A stretch of 64,000 nt of DNA from DAOUBP01 sp964513075. Lineage in GTDB: Bacteria; Chloroflexota; Anaerolineae; CG2-30-64-16. The notes under the pieces are model-generated. The model did not search any database, had not been told where the DNA came from, and saw only the letters and a program-made list of their open reading frames with translations. Made by a program: the position numbers and the translations under genes. The stretch lies in NCBI GenBank assembly GCA_964513075.1, contig CAZELR010000014.1:1-64000 (forward strand), given 5' to 3'. The number at the start of each line of letters is the position of its first letter. Position 1 is the stretch's first letter. Positions 7,274-15,359 of the stretch are shown piece after piece.

Positions 7274-8479
7274 CTACGCACCGATCAGTTGTGTGAGCGC
7301 GGCGTGCAGCGCCAGATCCAGGGCGTCATCGGTGGGCACGCCGCCTTGAGCCCAATCGGGGCGGCCACCGCCGCGCCCCCCACCGGCGGCCGCGGCCGAC
7401 CGCAACAATGCGCCGGCATCGATCGTGACATCATCGGCCCGGGTGAAGAGCAGCTGCGGCCGTTCGCCGCGCACGCCCAGCAGGACGATGGCGCCGGGCA
7501 GACTACGCAGCGCTTGCGCCACCCGCTTGGCGCGCTCGACCGGGCAGTCCACGACCTGCACAACCGCGCGCCAGGCTCCGACCGCCTCCGCATTGGCCCA
7601 CAGCACTGCTGCCGTCGAATCGATCCACTGCCGCTCCAGATCGGCCGTCTCTTTGCGCAGAGCGTCCATCTCAGCACTGCGCCGATCGACCGCAGCCAGG
7701 ATATCGTCCTCTGCCGTCGTCAAGCGCGCCACCAGCCCCTGGATCAGCCCTTTGAGCCGTGCGTAATCGGTCCGGCCCCGCCGGCCGCACAAAAACGTCA
7801 CCCGCAGCTCGGCGCCGCGGCGCTCAGTGGCGACGACCTTGATCAAGCCGATCTGTGCGGTGTTCGCCACATGCGTGCCGCCGCACGGAGACCAATCAAA
7901 GCCCTGCACCTGCACGATGCGGACGTTCTCGCTCACCTTGGGCGGCTTGCGCAGCGGCAGCCGCGCAAGCTCTTCCGGGGAGACGAACGCCGCGGTCACC
8001 GGTAATGCCTGGTCGATAATGGCATTTGCGGCAGCTTCCGCGGCCGCAACCGCTGCAGTCCCCAGGTCGGCACGATTGAGATCGATGGTGCTGTAAGCCG
8101 CGCCCAGATGAAAGCCGACCGTCTCGGCCTCGTGGCACTGGATGAAGGCCTGCGACAAGATGTGCTGACCGGTATGTTGCTGCATGTGGTCGAACCTGCG
8201 ATCCCAATCGACCTCGCCGCGCACCTCGTCGCCGGCCAGCTCTCCACCCAGGAGGTGCCAAACCAGGCCGTCCTCTGCCAGGACATCGACCACCGGAACA
8301 GACGCCTGGCCCGCACCGACCAGCCGCCCGGTATCGGCAGGCTGGCCGCCGCCGGTGGGATAGAAGGCGGTCTGCGCCAACGCGATCGCCGGCCCGCCAG
8401 CCAGGACGCGACGGGCCACGACGCGAGCGGTAAACTCACGCAGATAGGGGTCAAGGTAGTAGAGACGGTCGGTATTCAT
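7274..8479 (-). CDS. alanyl-tRNA editing protein, AlaX-L type (DHHA1-containing)
   Basis: 401 residues, the editing and C-terminal parts of alanyl-tRNA synthetase without the catalytic core. It hydrolyses mischarged Ser- or Gly-tRNA(Ala). Evidence is AFYPTGGGQPADTG near residue 40, the zinc motif HTGQHILSQAF near 100, the second motif CGGTHVANT near 200, and a C-terminal DHHA1 domain ending in the glycine-rich GGGRGGGRPDWAQGG. The length fits the long AlaX class. ATG 8479 lies 8 bp from the glycogen synthase stop, so the two probably share a transcript although their functions are unrelated. Confidence 0.9.
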   Translation of the reverse strand: MNTDRLYYLDPYLREFTARVVARRVLAGGPAIALAQTAFYPTGGGQPADTGRLVGAGQASVPVVDVLAEDGLVWHLLGGELAGDEVRGEVDWDRRFDHMQQHTGQHILSQAFIQCHEAETVGFHLGAAYSTIDLNRADLGTAAVAAAEAAANAIIDQALPVTAAFVSPEELARLPLRKPPKVSENVRIVQVQGFDWSPCGGTHVANTAQIGLIKVVATERRGAELRVTFLCGRRGRTDYARLKGLIQGLVARLTTAEDDILAAVDRRSAEMDALRKETADLERQWIDSTAAVLWANAEAVGAWRAVVQVVDCPVERAKRVAQALRSLPGAIVLLGVRGERPQLLFTRADDVTIDAGALLRSAAAAGGGRGGGRPDWAQGGVPTDDALDLALHAALTQLIGA

Positions 8480-8486
8480 GCCCAGT

Positions 8487-10004
8487 CTATCGCCCCAACG
8501 CGTAATCGCTCAACGTGCGCTGGCTCTGCCGGTGCGCGGCCAGCGCACGATGGTAGAGATCGATGTAGGCCCGGGCGGAACGCGCCCACGAGAAATCGTT
8601 TGCCATGCAGCGGCGGATCAACTGGCGCCAGACCTCGCGGTGGCGGTAGGTTTCGGTGGCCCGCACCACGGCGGCAAAGAGCGCCATCGCGTCATAGTCT
8701 TTGAAGCTGAACCCGTCTCCCTCCCCTGTCTCCGGGCTGAAGTCGCGCACGCTGTCGGCCAGGCCACCCACCGCATGCACCACGGGCACCGCGCCGTAGC
8801 GCATGGCCATCATCTGATTCAGCCCGCACGGCTCAAAACGCGAGGGCATCATGAAGATATCGCTGCCTGCGTAGATGCGCTTTTCCAGCAGGCGATTGAA
8901 AGTGAGAAACACTGCCACCTGCTCCGGGTAACGCGCCTGCAGCGAGTTCAACACCTCGTGATAGCGGTTCTCACCCGTGCCCATGACAACAAACTGGCAG
9001 TGCGTCTGCTTGAGCATCGGATCGACAATCGCCGCAATCAGATCCAGGCCTTTTTGATCGGTCAGCCGCGAGATGACGCTGATCAACGGCGCATCCGGCC
9101 GGCCGGGCAGCTTGGCCTCTGCCTGCAGCGCGGCCTTATTGGCCGACCGTGCCTCCGGAGAGCTCAGGCTGAATTGAGCGGCGATATGCGGATCGGTGGC
9201 CGGGTCGTACAACTGCGTGTCGATGCCGTTCAGGATGCCGAACAGCCGGTCGCGACGGTCGCGCAAGATCGGGTCCAGCCGTTGGCCGTACTCCGGCGTC
9301 AAGATTTCACGCGCATAGGTCTCGCTGACGGTGTTGATGACGTCGGCAAAAAGCAAGCCGCGCGCCATCAGATCCACCACGTAATTCAGGTCAGGCGCGA
9401 CATCCGGATGCGCTATGAACCCCATATCGGCCAGACCAGCGATTTCCAGGATGCGCTGGCCAAAGACGCCCTGATATTCAAGGTTGTGAGCGGTATACAC
9501 GGTCGCGATAGACTCGTAAAACGGGTCTGCCTGATATACGCTCTTCAACCAGTTAGGAATCAACGCCGTGTGCCACTCATTGCAGTGAATCACATCCGGC
9601 TGCCAGTCCAACGCCTTGCAGGTTTCCAACGCGGCGCGTGAAAAGAAGATGAACCGCTCCGCGTCATCCGGATACATGTAGATGCCCTGGCGGTCGAAAT
9701 AACGCGCGCTATCCACGAAATAGATCGGGGTGAGGTCGGCACCGTCGCCGATGCTGCCTGCGAGAATGGTGGCGGGCTCAGTCCGCTCGTCCATAGGCAC
9801 CTGAAGGTCAGCCAACAGCTGTTTCAGGCCAAACTTCTCGATCTCCACGCGGCCGTAGCGCGGCATCATCACGCGGATATCGTGGTCTAACGCCCGAATC
9901 GCCTTGGGCAGCGCGCCGGCCACGTCGGCCAGGCCGCCGGTCTTCGCGAAGGGCACGCACTCAGCGGATAGGTACAGGATCTTGAGTGAGGACGATTTTG
10001 TCAT
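8487..10004 (-). CDS. glgA: glycogen synthase (ADP-glucose), GT5
   Basis: 505 residues. It transfers glucose from ADP-glucose to the non-reducing end of glycogen. The ADP-glucose site K-x-G-G-L is at KTGGLADVAGALPKA near residue 20. The family strand VIHCNEWHTALIPNWL and the C-terminal catalytic region FMMPSRFEPCGLNQMMAMRYG (E-x7-E type retaining site) are intact. Length is normal. No other glg gene is in the window. A weak ribosome site precedes ATG 10004. The gene lies downstream of the riboflavin-transport operon with a 39-bp gap. Confidence 0.96.
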   Translation of the reverse strand: MTKSSSLKILYLSAECVPFAKTGGLADVAGALPKAIRALDHDIRVMMPRYGRVEIEKFGLKQLLADLQVPMDERTEPATILAGSIGDGADLTPIYFVDSARYFDRQGIYMYPDDAERFIFFSRAALETCKALDWQPDVIHCNEWHTALIPNWLKSVYQADPFYESIATVYTAHNLEYQGVFGQRILEIAGLADMGFIAHPDVAPDLNYVVDLMARGLLFADVINTVSETYAREILTPEYGQRLDPILRDRRDRLFGILNGIDTQLYDPATDPHIAAQFSLSSPEARSANKAALQAEAKLPGRPDAPLISVISRLTDQKGLDLIAAIVDPMLKQTHCQFVVMGTGENRYHEVLNSLQARYPEQVAVFLTFNRLLEKRIYAGSDIFMMPSRFEPCGLNQMMAMRYGAVPVVHAVGGLADSVRDFSPETGEGDGFSFKDYDAMALFAAVVRATETYRHREVWRQLIRRCMANDFSWARSARAYIDLYHRALAAHRQSQRTLSDYALGR

Positions 10005-10043
10005 AGGTGTCTCAGCATAGCATACACGGCACAGAAAATCAAC

Positions 10044-10802
10044 TCAATCTACGATTTCCGCGCGAATGGCGCGTGTAAGGCACAGGAAATCGGGCTCCAA
10101 CGTGAGCGTCATCTGCCGGGGCCGCGGCAACGACACGGGAAACTCGGCGCGCACCTGGCCCGGCCGCGGCGTCATCACCAGCACGCGGTCGGCCAACAAC
10201 GTCGCCTCGGGGATGCTGTGCGTGACCATGACCACCGTGGGCCGGTTGAGGGCCCAGATGCGCAGCAACTCAGCGTTCATGCGCTCGCGGGTCAGCGCAT
10301 CCAGCGAGCCGAACGGCTCATCGAGCAGCAGCACGCTGGGTTCATGCACCAACGCCCGGGCCAGCGCCACCCGCTGCTGCATCCCGCCCGAGAGCTGATG
10401 CGGAAAGGCATCGGCAAAACCCTCCAGGCCCACCAGCACCACCAGGGCTTGCGCCCGCTCGAGCATCTCGGCCTGCGGCACCCCCGCGACCTCCAATGGC
10501 AGCAGGATATTGTCGAGCACGGTGCGCCACGGCATCAGGTTGGCCCGCTGAAACACCAAACCGATCTCGCGCCGCGGCGCAGTCAAGGGCCGGCCTCGGA
10601 AGCACACCTGCCCCGCAATCGGCCGCAGCAACCCACTCAGCAGGCGCAGGAGCGTGCTTTTTCCACAGCCGGATGGGCCGACGATGGCCAAAAACTCCCC
10701 TTCGACCACCGACACCGTCATATCGTCCAGCGCTAGCAGGTCGGCGCGGCCAGGATCGTAGAAGGTCATCTGGACGCCGTTGGCTTCGAGAACGGGCGCC
10801 AT
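10044..10802 (-). CDS. ribZ: ABC transporter ATP-binding subunit of predicted riboflavin importer
   Basis: 252 residues. Walker A GPSGCGKST near residue 42, Q-loop GLVFQRANLMPWRTV, signature QLSGGMQQRVALARAL, Walker B LLLDEPFGSLD, H-loop VMVTHSIPEA. It is of the nitrate/sulfonate/thiamine-precursor type. Its start overlaps the stop of the binding-protein gene by one base. The substrate is assigned from the upstream FMN riboswitch, not from the ATPase itself, and the symbol is by analogy to RibXY systems. Confidence 0.85.
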   Translation of the reverse strand: MAPVLEANGVQMTFYDPGRADLLALDDMTVSVVEGEFLAIVGPSGCGKSTLLRLLSGLLRPIAGQVCFRGRPLTAPRREIGLVFQRANLMPWRTVLDNILLPLEVAGVPQAEMLERAQALVVLVGLEGFADAFPHQLSGGMQQRVALARALVHEPSVLLLDEPFGSLDALTRERMNAELLRIWALNRPTVVMVTHSIPEATLLADRVLVMTPRPGQVRAEFPVSLPRPRQMTLTLEPDFLCLTRAIRAEIVD

Positions 10803-11818
10803 TACCGCACAAACTCATTCGTGAACAGAGCAGCCGGATCAACATCCGCCTGGATCAGGCCCATTTGCTTCATGAAGATGGCAGCGTTGGCCCATGCCTG
10901 CGGGTCTGAGAGTCCCAACTCAGCCTGGTCGGCCTGCCACAGCTTAAGCGACTCATCGAAGATGGCACGATTGACCGAGGCCTGCTCGCCGCCAGCCCCC
11001 GGGACGGCCGCCAGACTCATCTCGAACGCGGCGTCGGGCGCGGCCAAGGTGTCGGCCAGGCCACGCAGCAGCGCCGAGACCATGGCATGCACCAGCTCAG
11101 GCCGCTCGCGGATGGTCTTGTCGTTGGTGATGATGCCGTTCGAGGGCAGGTCGATGAAATCCGAGACCGGGATGACAACGACCTCCTGGCCCGCAAGGCG
11201 AAGCTGCACCGGCCCGTTGACGATGTAGTCCAGCGCGGCATCAACCCGGTCCTGGCTGACCGCGGAGGCCTGGGTGAAGCCGATGCTCTGTAAACTGATC
11301 TTGGCCGCATCCAGCTTGCTGGCATACAGGATCGCCTCCCAACCCACATAGCTGGCGCCGAAGAGGCCCGGGAGCCCCACCCGCTTGCCGATCAGATCGG
11401 CGGGGGCCGCGATGCCCGTGCCAGCCTTGGCAAACAGCACCACGGGGAACTTGCGATACCAACGCAGCACATAGCGCACCGGCAGGCCCTGGCTGCGGCC
11501 CAGGATGACCTCTTCGCCACTACCAATCATGAACGGCAGCTCGTTGGCGCCCACCAGCTTCAACAGGTCGCTTTCGTACCCGTAGCGGAAGGTCACCTCC
11601 AGCCCGGCAGCAGTGAAGTACCCCTTCTGCTGGGCCACGTAGAACGGTGCGAACTGTACACTGGGAATGTAGCCCATCGCCAGGGTGACGGGCGTCAAGG
11701 ACTGCGCCGTCTCCTGGGAAGCAGCAGCCGGCGGCTCGGTCGCGACCGGCGCCGCGGGCACCGGCGCACAGCCGGCCACGAGGACCAAGATCAAGGTGAG
11801 AGTTGCGAGATGTTTCAT
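10802..11818 (-). CDS. ribY: substrate-binding lipoprotein of predicted riboflavin importer (NMT1/THI5-like)
   Basis: 338 residues. The signal peptide ends in the lipobox LVAGC (Cys17), so the protein is a lipid-anchored binding protein. The mature part has the NMT1/ThiY fold: LAMGYIPSVQFAPFYVAQQK, then GANELPFMIGSGEEVILGRS and GKRVGLPGLFGASYVGWEAI. ThiY proteins bind pyrimidine precursors, but FMN-riboswitch-controlled relatives (RibY) are predicted to bind riboflavin. Linked to the ATPase (1-bp overlap) and, across a 106-bp gap, to the permease. Confidence 0.87.
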   Translation of the reverse strand: MKHLATLTLILVLVAGCAPVPAAPVATEPPAAASQETAQSLTPVTLAMGYIPSVQFAPFYVAQQKGYFTAAGLEVTFRYGYESDLLKLVGANELPFMIGSGEEVILGRSQGLPVRYVLRWYRKFPVVLFAKAGTGIAAPADLIGKRVGLPGLFGASYVGWEAILYASKLDAAKISLQSIGFTQASAVSQDRVDAALDYIVNGPVQLRLAGQEVVVIPVSDFIDLPSNGIITNDKTIRERPELVHAMVSALLRGLADTLAAPDAAFEMSLAAVPGAGGEQASVNRAIFDESLKLWQADQAELGLSDPQAWANAAIFMKQMGLIQADVDPAALFTNEFVR

Positions 11819-11837
11819 TATGACAACCTCATATTGG

Positions 11838-11912
11838 TATTCTGAGTCGAGATGCTTCGCTCGTCGTTTGCTGCAACCGGCCTTGAGCTATCGACCCGCT
11901 CAGCATGAGAGG
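11838..11912. repeat. degenerate family A element
   Basis: TATTCTGAGTCGAGATGCTTCGCT on the left and GACCCGCTCAGCATGA on the right resemble the ends of family A (14006-14162). It sits inside the riboflavin operon, between the permease and binding-protein genes. Confidence 0.45.
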
Positions 11913-11924
11913 GAAAGCTTGTCC

Positions 11925-12737
11925 CTACTGCACGCGCCGCCAGCGCAACACGAACCATTCGATCAGCGCTACGCAGGTGTAGAGTGCAAGCGCGATAGCC
12001 ACCAACGTGAACAGGGCCACAAACAACATCGGCGTATCCAGGATGCCCCGGGCAAGATTGATCAGGAAGCCCAGGCCGCGATCGGCCCCCACGAACTCGC
12101 CCACCACCGCGCCGATGACCGCCAGCGTCACGGACACCTTCAGACCGCCGAACAGCACGGGCAGCGCGGCCGGGACTTCCAGCTTCAGGAACGTCTGCCA
12201 GCGGCTGGCCTGCAGCGAACGCATCAAGGCGCGCAGATCGGGGTCCACCGAGCGGATGCCGATCATGGTGTTGACCAACGCAGGAAAGAAGACTGTGAGC
12301 GCACATACCAGGATCTTGGATAGCGCGCCGAAGCCGAACCAAACCACCAGGAGCGGCGCCAGGGCGACGATGGGCACCGCTTGCGAGGCCACAATATAGG
12401 GGGAAAAGATGCGCTCCAACAACGGCGACTTGGCCAGGCTGTACCCGATCACGGCAGCCACGGTCAACCCCAGGCCCAGGCCGCCGAAGATCTCCAGCAA
12501 CGTGACGCGCGTATGCAGCGCCAGGGTGCCGTCGCCGACTAACGCCAGGAAGCGCGACCCAACCAACGCCGGACTGGGCAGGAAGAAGGACGGGTATGCG
12601 CGCCAGCGAACCAACGCATCCCAGGCAAGCAGAAAGAGCACCAGCGCTAACGGCACCAAGGCCATGTCGATGCGCAGAAGCCGCCGCCCGGTTCGTGCGG
12701 GCCACCGCCGCAGGTCGTTTAAGGTCATAGTCCACAC
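11925..12737 (-). CDS. ribX: permease subunit of predicted riboflavin importer
   Basis: 270 residues with about six membrane helices. The BPD_transp_1 EAA-type loop is visible as LRALMRSLQASRWQTFLKLEVPAALPVLFGG. It belongs to the SsuC/ThiX class. First gene after the FMN riboswitch and its terminator, so its expression should fall when FMN is plentiful. The operon order permease, lipoprotein, ATPase is complete. ATG 12737 gives the expected MTLNDLRRW start. Confidence 0.88.
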   Translation of the reverse strand: MWTMTLNDLRRWPARTGRRLLRIDMALVPLALVLFLLAWDALVRWRAYPSFFLPSPALVGSRFLALVGDGTLALHTRVTLLEIFGGLGLGLTVAAVIGYSLAKSPLLERIFSPYIVASQAVPIVALAPLLVVWFGFGALSKILVCALTVFFPALVNTMIGIRSVDPDLRALMRSLQASRWQTFLKLEVPAALPVLFGGLKVSVTLAVIGAVVGEFVGADRGLGFLINLARGILDTPMLFVALFTLVAIALALYTCVALIEWFVLRWRRVQ

Positions 12738-12877
12738 CCACCGGGCGACTGTAAGTCGTCCACCCGGCGACTGTAAGTCGCGGCAACCATTACAAAGTCG
12801 GCCTGCGCCGACTAGGCTCTAGTCCACGCAGGTGGACTTCGCAACGGTTGCAGCGGTTTCCAACCGCCTGAAAGCAC
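12738..12877. repeat. leader segment with small hairpins (family G)
   Basis: Contains two copies of GGCGACTGTAAGTCG, the hairpin AGTCGGCCTGCGCCGACT, the hairpin GTCCACGCAGGTGGAC and CGGTTGCAGCGGTTTCCAACCG. They lie between the riboswitch terminator and the permease start, so they would be part of the mRNA leader. Confidence 0.6.
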
Positions 12878-12909
12878 AAAAAAAGCCCCAAGGCCAATGA
12901 CCTTGGGGC
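12878..12909 (-). terminator. intrinsic terminator of the FMN riboswitch
   Basis: On the minus strand the 9-bp stem GCCCCAAGG/CCTTGGGGC with a 7-nt loop is followed by seven T (A-run at 12878-12884 on the plus strand). It lies 50 nt past the aptamer and before the first gene, as expected for transcriptional control. Confidence 0.9.
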
Positions 12910-12958
12910 AACTCAAGCGCATGCCACCGGCATCGCACGTGCTGCCGGCCTTGCATAC

Positions 12959-13118
12959 GCGCCTTCTTCCATCCGGACTTTACCGTCGGCTCCGGCTTTT
13001 CACCGGATCTGCCCTGGGCAACACTGCTGCCCAGAACTCGCGGGCTCGGCCTGCACGGCCATACCGCCGGTCGGGAATCGGGCCGCCGAACGGCCCTCAC
13101 CCTGCCCCGAAGGCGCCT
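12959..13118 (-). promoter_or_regulatory. FMN riboswitch (RFN element)
   Basis: The minus strand carries the conserved RFN blocks in order: CTTCGGGGCAGGGTGAG, TTCCCGACCGGCGGT, GAGCCCGCGAG, GGGCAGATCCGGTG, CCGGAGCCGACGGTAAAGTC and GGATGGAAGAAGG. The closing stem P1 pairs GCGCCTTC with GAAGGCGC. It binds FMN and, with the terminator at 12878-12909, should shut off the importer operon. The variable P-stem GGGCAGCAGTGTTGCCC is well formed. Confidence 0.96.
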
Positions 13119-13133
13119 AAATTGATGCTGTGA

Positions 13134-13161
13134 AGTATAGCACAGCGCGAAAGGATGTCAA
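13134..13161 (-). promoter_or_regulatory. promoter of the riboflavin transporter operon
   Basis: On the minus strand TTGACA (13161-13156) and TATACT (13139-13134) are separated by 16 bp. The expected start site near 13127 lies just before the aptamer, so the whole RFN element is transcribed. Confidence 0.85.
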
Positions 13162-13212
13162 ACGAGCAGACCATGTGGCCAGGAATTCCAAATCCGATCG
13201 CTGTAGGCGTCT

Positions 13213-13282
13213 GGAATGGAGGCTTTAGCCGGTTATTGGCCACTTGAGCGCCATGTGGCTGACCGGCTAAAGCCTCGATTCC
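13213..13282. repeat. family B palindrome
   Basis: Arms GGAATGGAGGCTTTAGCCGGT (13213-13233) and ACCGGCTAAAGCCTCGATTCC (13262-13282) are inverted repeats with one or two mismatches and a 28-bp spacer. Located upstream of the riboflavin operon promoter. Confidence 0.8.
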
Positions 13283-13346
13283 GGGTACGTTTGGATTTGC
13301 TGATCATGTGACAGACCGGAAAGCCTCGCATCCGGACTTTGCATCC

Positions 13347-13553
13347 CTACCTGCGCTTGATCCAACGGCTGAGCAGGGCCACGCCGATCACAACCGTGAG
13401 CATCAACACGATCGCGCCCACCGCAAAGGCGGGACCGCGCGCGGCAACAGTGATGACCCACAGCGGAATCGTGAACAGCAGCACCGTCAGGAAGCCGCAG
13501 CCGATCTCCGCCAGGGCCTCACGCAGCCAGCGCCAGTTGCGCCAGAGGCTCAC
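13347..13553 (-). CDS. small two-helix membrane protein, unknown
   Basis: 68 residues from GTG 13553, which overlaps the stop of the upstream gene by 4 bp (GTGA). Two hydrophobic stretches (IGCGFLTVLLFTIPLWVITV, then AFAVGAIVLMLTVVIGVALL) are followed by a positive end SRWIKRR. Not recognised. The coupling and clear topology argue that it is real; the longer frame upstream is a shadow. Confidence 0.6.
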   Translation of the reverse strand: MSLWRNWRWLREALAEIGCGFLTVLLFTIPLWVITVAARGPAFAVGAIVLMLTVVIGVALLSRWIKRR

Positions 13554-13969
13554 TCCTCGTCCCAGCCTTCCGGTCCTTCCGGCGCGGTGGGCATATCCAC
13601 CCGCACCACCTCGCCATGCAGGTCGATGATCACGCGAAAGCCCAACATGCCCAGCCACTGGAGCGCTTCGGGCGGCAGGCGCTGCGCCACCACCTGTTCC
13701 AGGTCAACGTTGCGGATCGTCGAATCGACCATCGCCTTGGTGAACAGGTCGTCCTGGCCCATCAAGCGCAGCATCGCCTCGCTGGCCTCGTCAGGATGCT
13801 CCCGGAGCTGCGCCATGAACTGGGCCAACACGACCCGGTCCACTTCGGCGGCCTCCACGTGGCGGCGGAAGCCCTGGTCGTCGATCACATAGTACGACGT
13901 ATCGTTCAAGATAGCCACCGTCACCGGCAGCCCATCCTCCGTTTCCACGAGTCCTTCGAAAAAAGCCAT
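13550..13969 (-). CDS. hypothetical acidic protein
   Basis: 139 residues from ATG 13969 (MAFFEGLVETEDGLPVTVAI), preceded by GGGGAAGAG. Soluble and acidic, ending EGPEGWDEE. Residues 1-45 suggest a small beta domain (VAILNDTSYYVIDDQGFRRH); the rest is helical with LEQVVAQRLPPEALQWLGML. I do not recognise the family. Translationally coupled to the small membrane protein. The longer upstream start is inside family A repeat sequence and is rejected. Confidence 0.6.
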   Translation of the reverse strand: MAFFEGLVETEDGLPVTVAILNDTSYYVIDDQGFRRHVEAAEVDRVVLAQFMAQLREHPDEASEAMLRLMGQDDLFTKAMVDSTIRNVDLEQVVAQRLPPEALQWLGMLGFRVIIDLHGEVVRVDMPTAPEGPEGWDEE

Positions 13970-14005
13970 CTCTTCCCCCTCACCTCGAACACAAAAACGC
14001 CAGAG

Positions 14006-14162
14006 TGTCATTCTGAGCGGGTTAACCACTCAACGCTCGCAACGGCGAGACCTCAGCGAAGAATCTCCTGTCGGCCCTGAAGGGTTCGACACCCCAAAAC
14101 GAGATTCTTCGCTTTCCTGGCTGCATTCCGAGACGCTCGGGATCATGGCGCTCAGAATGACA
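14006..14162. repeat. family A MITE-like element, complete
   Basis: Perfect 12-bp terminal inverted repeats TGTCATTCTGAG and CTCAGAATGACA bound a 157-bp unit. Inside are GCGAAGAATCTC and its complement GAGATTCTTCGC. No coding capacity. Other copies are at 81-292, 11838-11912, about 15150-15222, 19871-20004 and 32563-32697, and a fragment lies inside a gene at 44098-44121. Confidence 0.85.
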
Positions 14163-14163
14163 A

Positions 14164-15027
14164 TCAGCGCGCATACGGGAATGCCCACCGCCCCGGCCCG
14201 TGCGCGGTATCATAGAGCTGCTGGGCGCGGCGCTGGTCGGCGACGACCTCGGCAGGCTGCGTGCGCAGCCACCAGGCAAAATCGGACACCCACGGCAGGC
14301 CCGACATCACCGAGCGATGAAACATCTCCACCAGCACACACGCTGCGTCCGCTAACTCCGAAGCTCGATACCCGGCCTCGACTGCGACCCAGTTATAGGG
14401 AACGCGACAGATCTCGGCCTGCCAGCCGTTGCGACGTCCCTCCAGCCAGGCATAACTGGCGCGGGGGTCTCCGTCATACGGCGCACCGACCGATCCACTG
14501 TTGATCACAGTCCACCGGCCAATCGGCCGCACCATCGCCACATGGGTGTGGCCGCCGACCACGACCGGCTCAGCAACGAAATCCAGGTGCTGCACCGCCC
14601 ACTCCTCAGGCGAATCGGGGCGAAATCCGACAAAGAAATTCCCAGGCAGGCCGTGCAGCAGGCGCAGGGGTGGCGCATCGGGAAAGGTCAGCGCAAGCTC
14701 CAGGGGCAGCGCCTCCAGGTGCGCCAGGTGCGCGGTCGTCAGCCGGGCACGCGTCCACCACAGGCCGGCATAGCGCTGCCGATCGGCGTAGCGCGCCTCC
14801 ATGCGCGGCGCACCCAGCTGGAGCACCGCGTCGTCGTGGTTGCCGATCAACATCGGCCAGCCGCGAGCCAGCAGGAGGTCCATCACTTCGGGCGACCAGA
14901 CACAGCCGTGCACAATGTCGCCCAGAACATAGACCGCATCGGGCCGGCGCGCGGACATATCGGCCACTACCGCTTCCAAAGCCGGCAAGTTGCCATGAAT
15001 GTCAGACAGCAGAGCGAGCGTAGTCAT
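14164..15027 (-). CDS. metallophosphoesterase (Calcineurin-like, YfcE/MJ0936-like)
   Basis: 287 residues from ATG 15027. A two-metal phosphoesterase: LLSDIHGNLPAL (D-x-H), VLGDIVHG (GD), LIGNHDDAV (GNHD), LLHGLPGN and the final GGHTHVAM with INSGSVGAP. All metal ligands are present. Substrates of this family include nucleotides and phosphodiesters. The N-terminal extension in the longer frame runs through family A and B repeats and is not accepted. Confidence 0.9.
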   Translation of the reverse strand: MTTLALLSDIHGNLPALEAVVADMSARRPDAVYVLGDIVHGCVWSPEVMDLLLARGWPMLIGNHDDAVLQLGAPRMEARYADRQRYAGLWWTRARLTTAHLAHLEALPLELALTFPDAPPLRLLHGLPGNFFVGFRPDSPEEWAVQHLDFVAEPVVVGGHTHVAMVRPIGRWTVINSGSVGAPYDGDPRASYAWLEGRRNGWQAEICRVPYNWVAVEAGYRASELADAACVLVEMFHRSVMSGLPWVSDFAWWLRTQPAEVVADQRRAQQLYDTAHGPGRWAFPYAR

Positions 15028-15102
15028 CGAGAGAAAATTATAACCGGAAACAGCGCAGGCACACAAACGAAACGGGCCGGCGGCAGGCGTTTCAACTGTA
15101 TT

Positions 15103-15222
15103 CGGAATCGAGGCTTCAGCCGGTCTGGCCCGCGGCGCCGACCTCTCTCGTCTGGCGCACGAGATTCTTCGCTGGAGGCTCGCCGCAAAGGTGGTTGAGC
15201 CGCACACCCGCTCAGAATGACT
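15103..15222. repeat. half family B arm plus partial family A element
   Basis: GGAATCGAGGCTTCAGCCGGT at about 15105-15125 is one family B arm. From about 15163, GAGATTCTTCGCTGG and a right end CCCGCTCAGAATGACT match family A. The left end is missing. The two families adjoin, as they also do at 81-557. Confidence 0.65.
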
Positions 15223-15266
15223 TGAAATACGGCTACGCATGTAATTCCTGGACTGGCAGAGCTTGC

Positions 15267-15295
15267 TTGACAGCAACGGTGCTGTACCCTATAAT
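15267..15295 (+). promoter_or_regulatory. consensus sigma70-type promoter
   Basis: TTGACA at 15267-15272, exactly 17 bp, then TATAAT at 15290-15295. Both hexamers are perfect. Transcription should begin near 15302, giving a leader of about 58 nt before GTG 15360. Confidence 0.92.
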
Positions 15296-15359
15296 CCTAT
15301 CTGCCGGGCCACTGTCATCATATAGCCAGCCCGCTTTCGTGTCCCGAAAGGAGTTCAAA

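Noticed and set aside
10044..12737. Thiamine-precursor (ThiXYZ) or taurine/nitrate transporter
   Set aside because: The protein families allow it, but the upstream control element is clearly FMN-type, not a TPP riboswitch.
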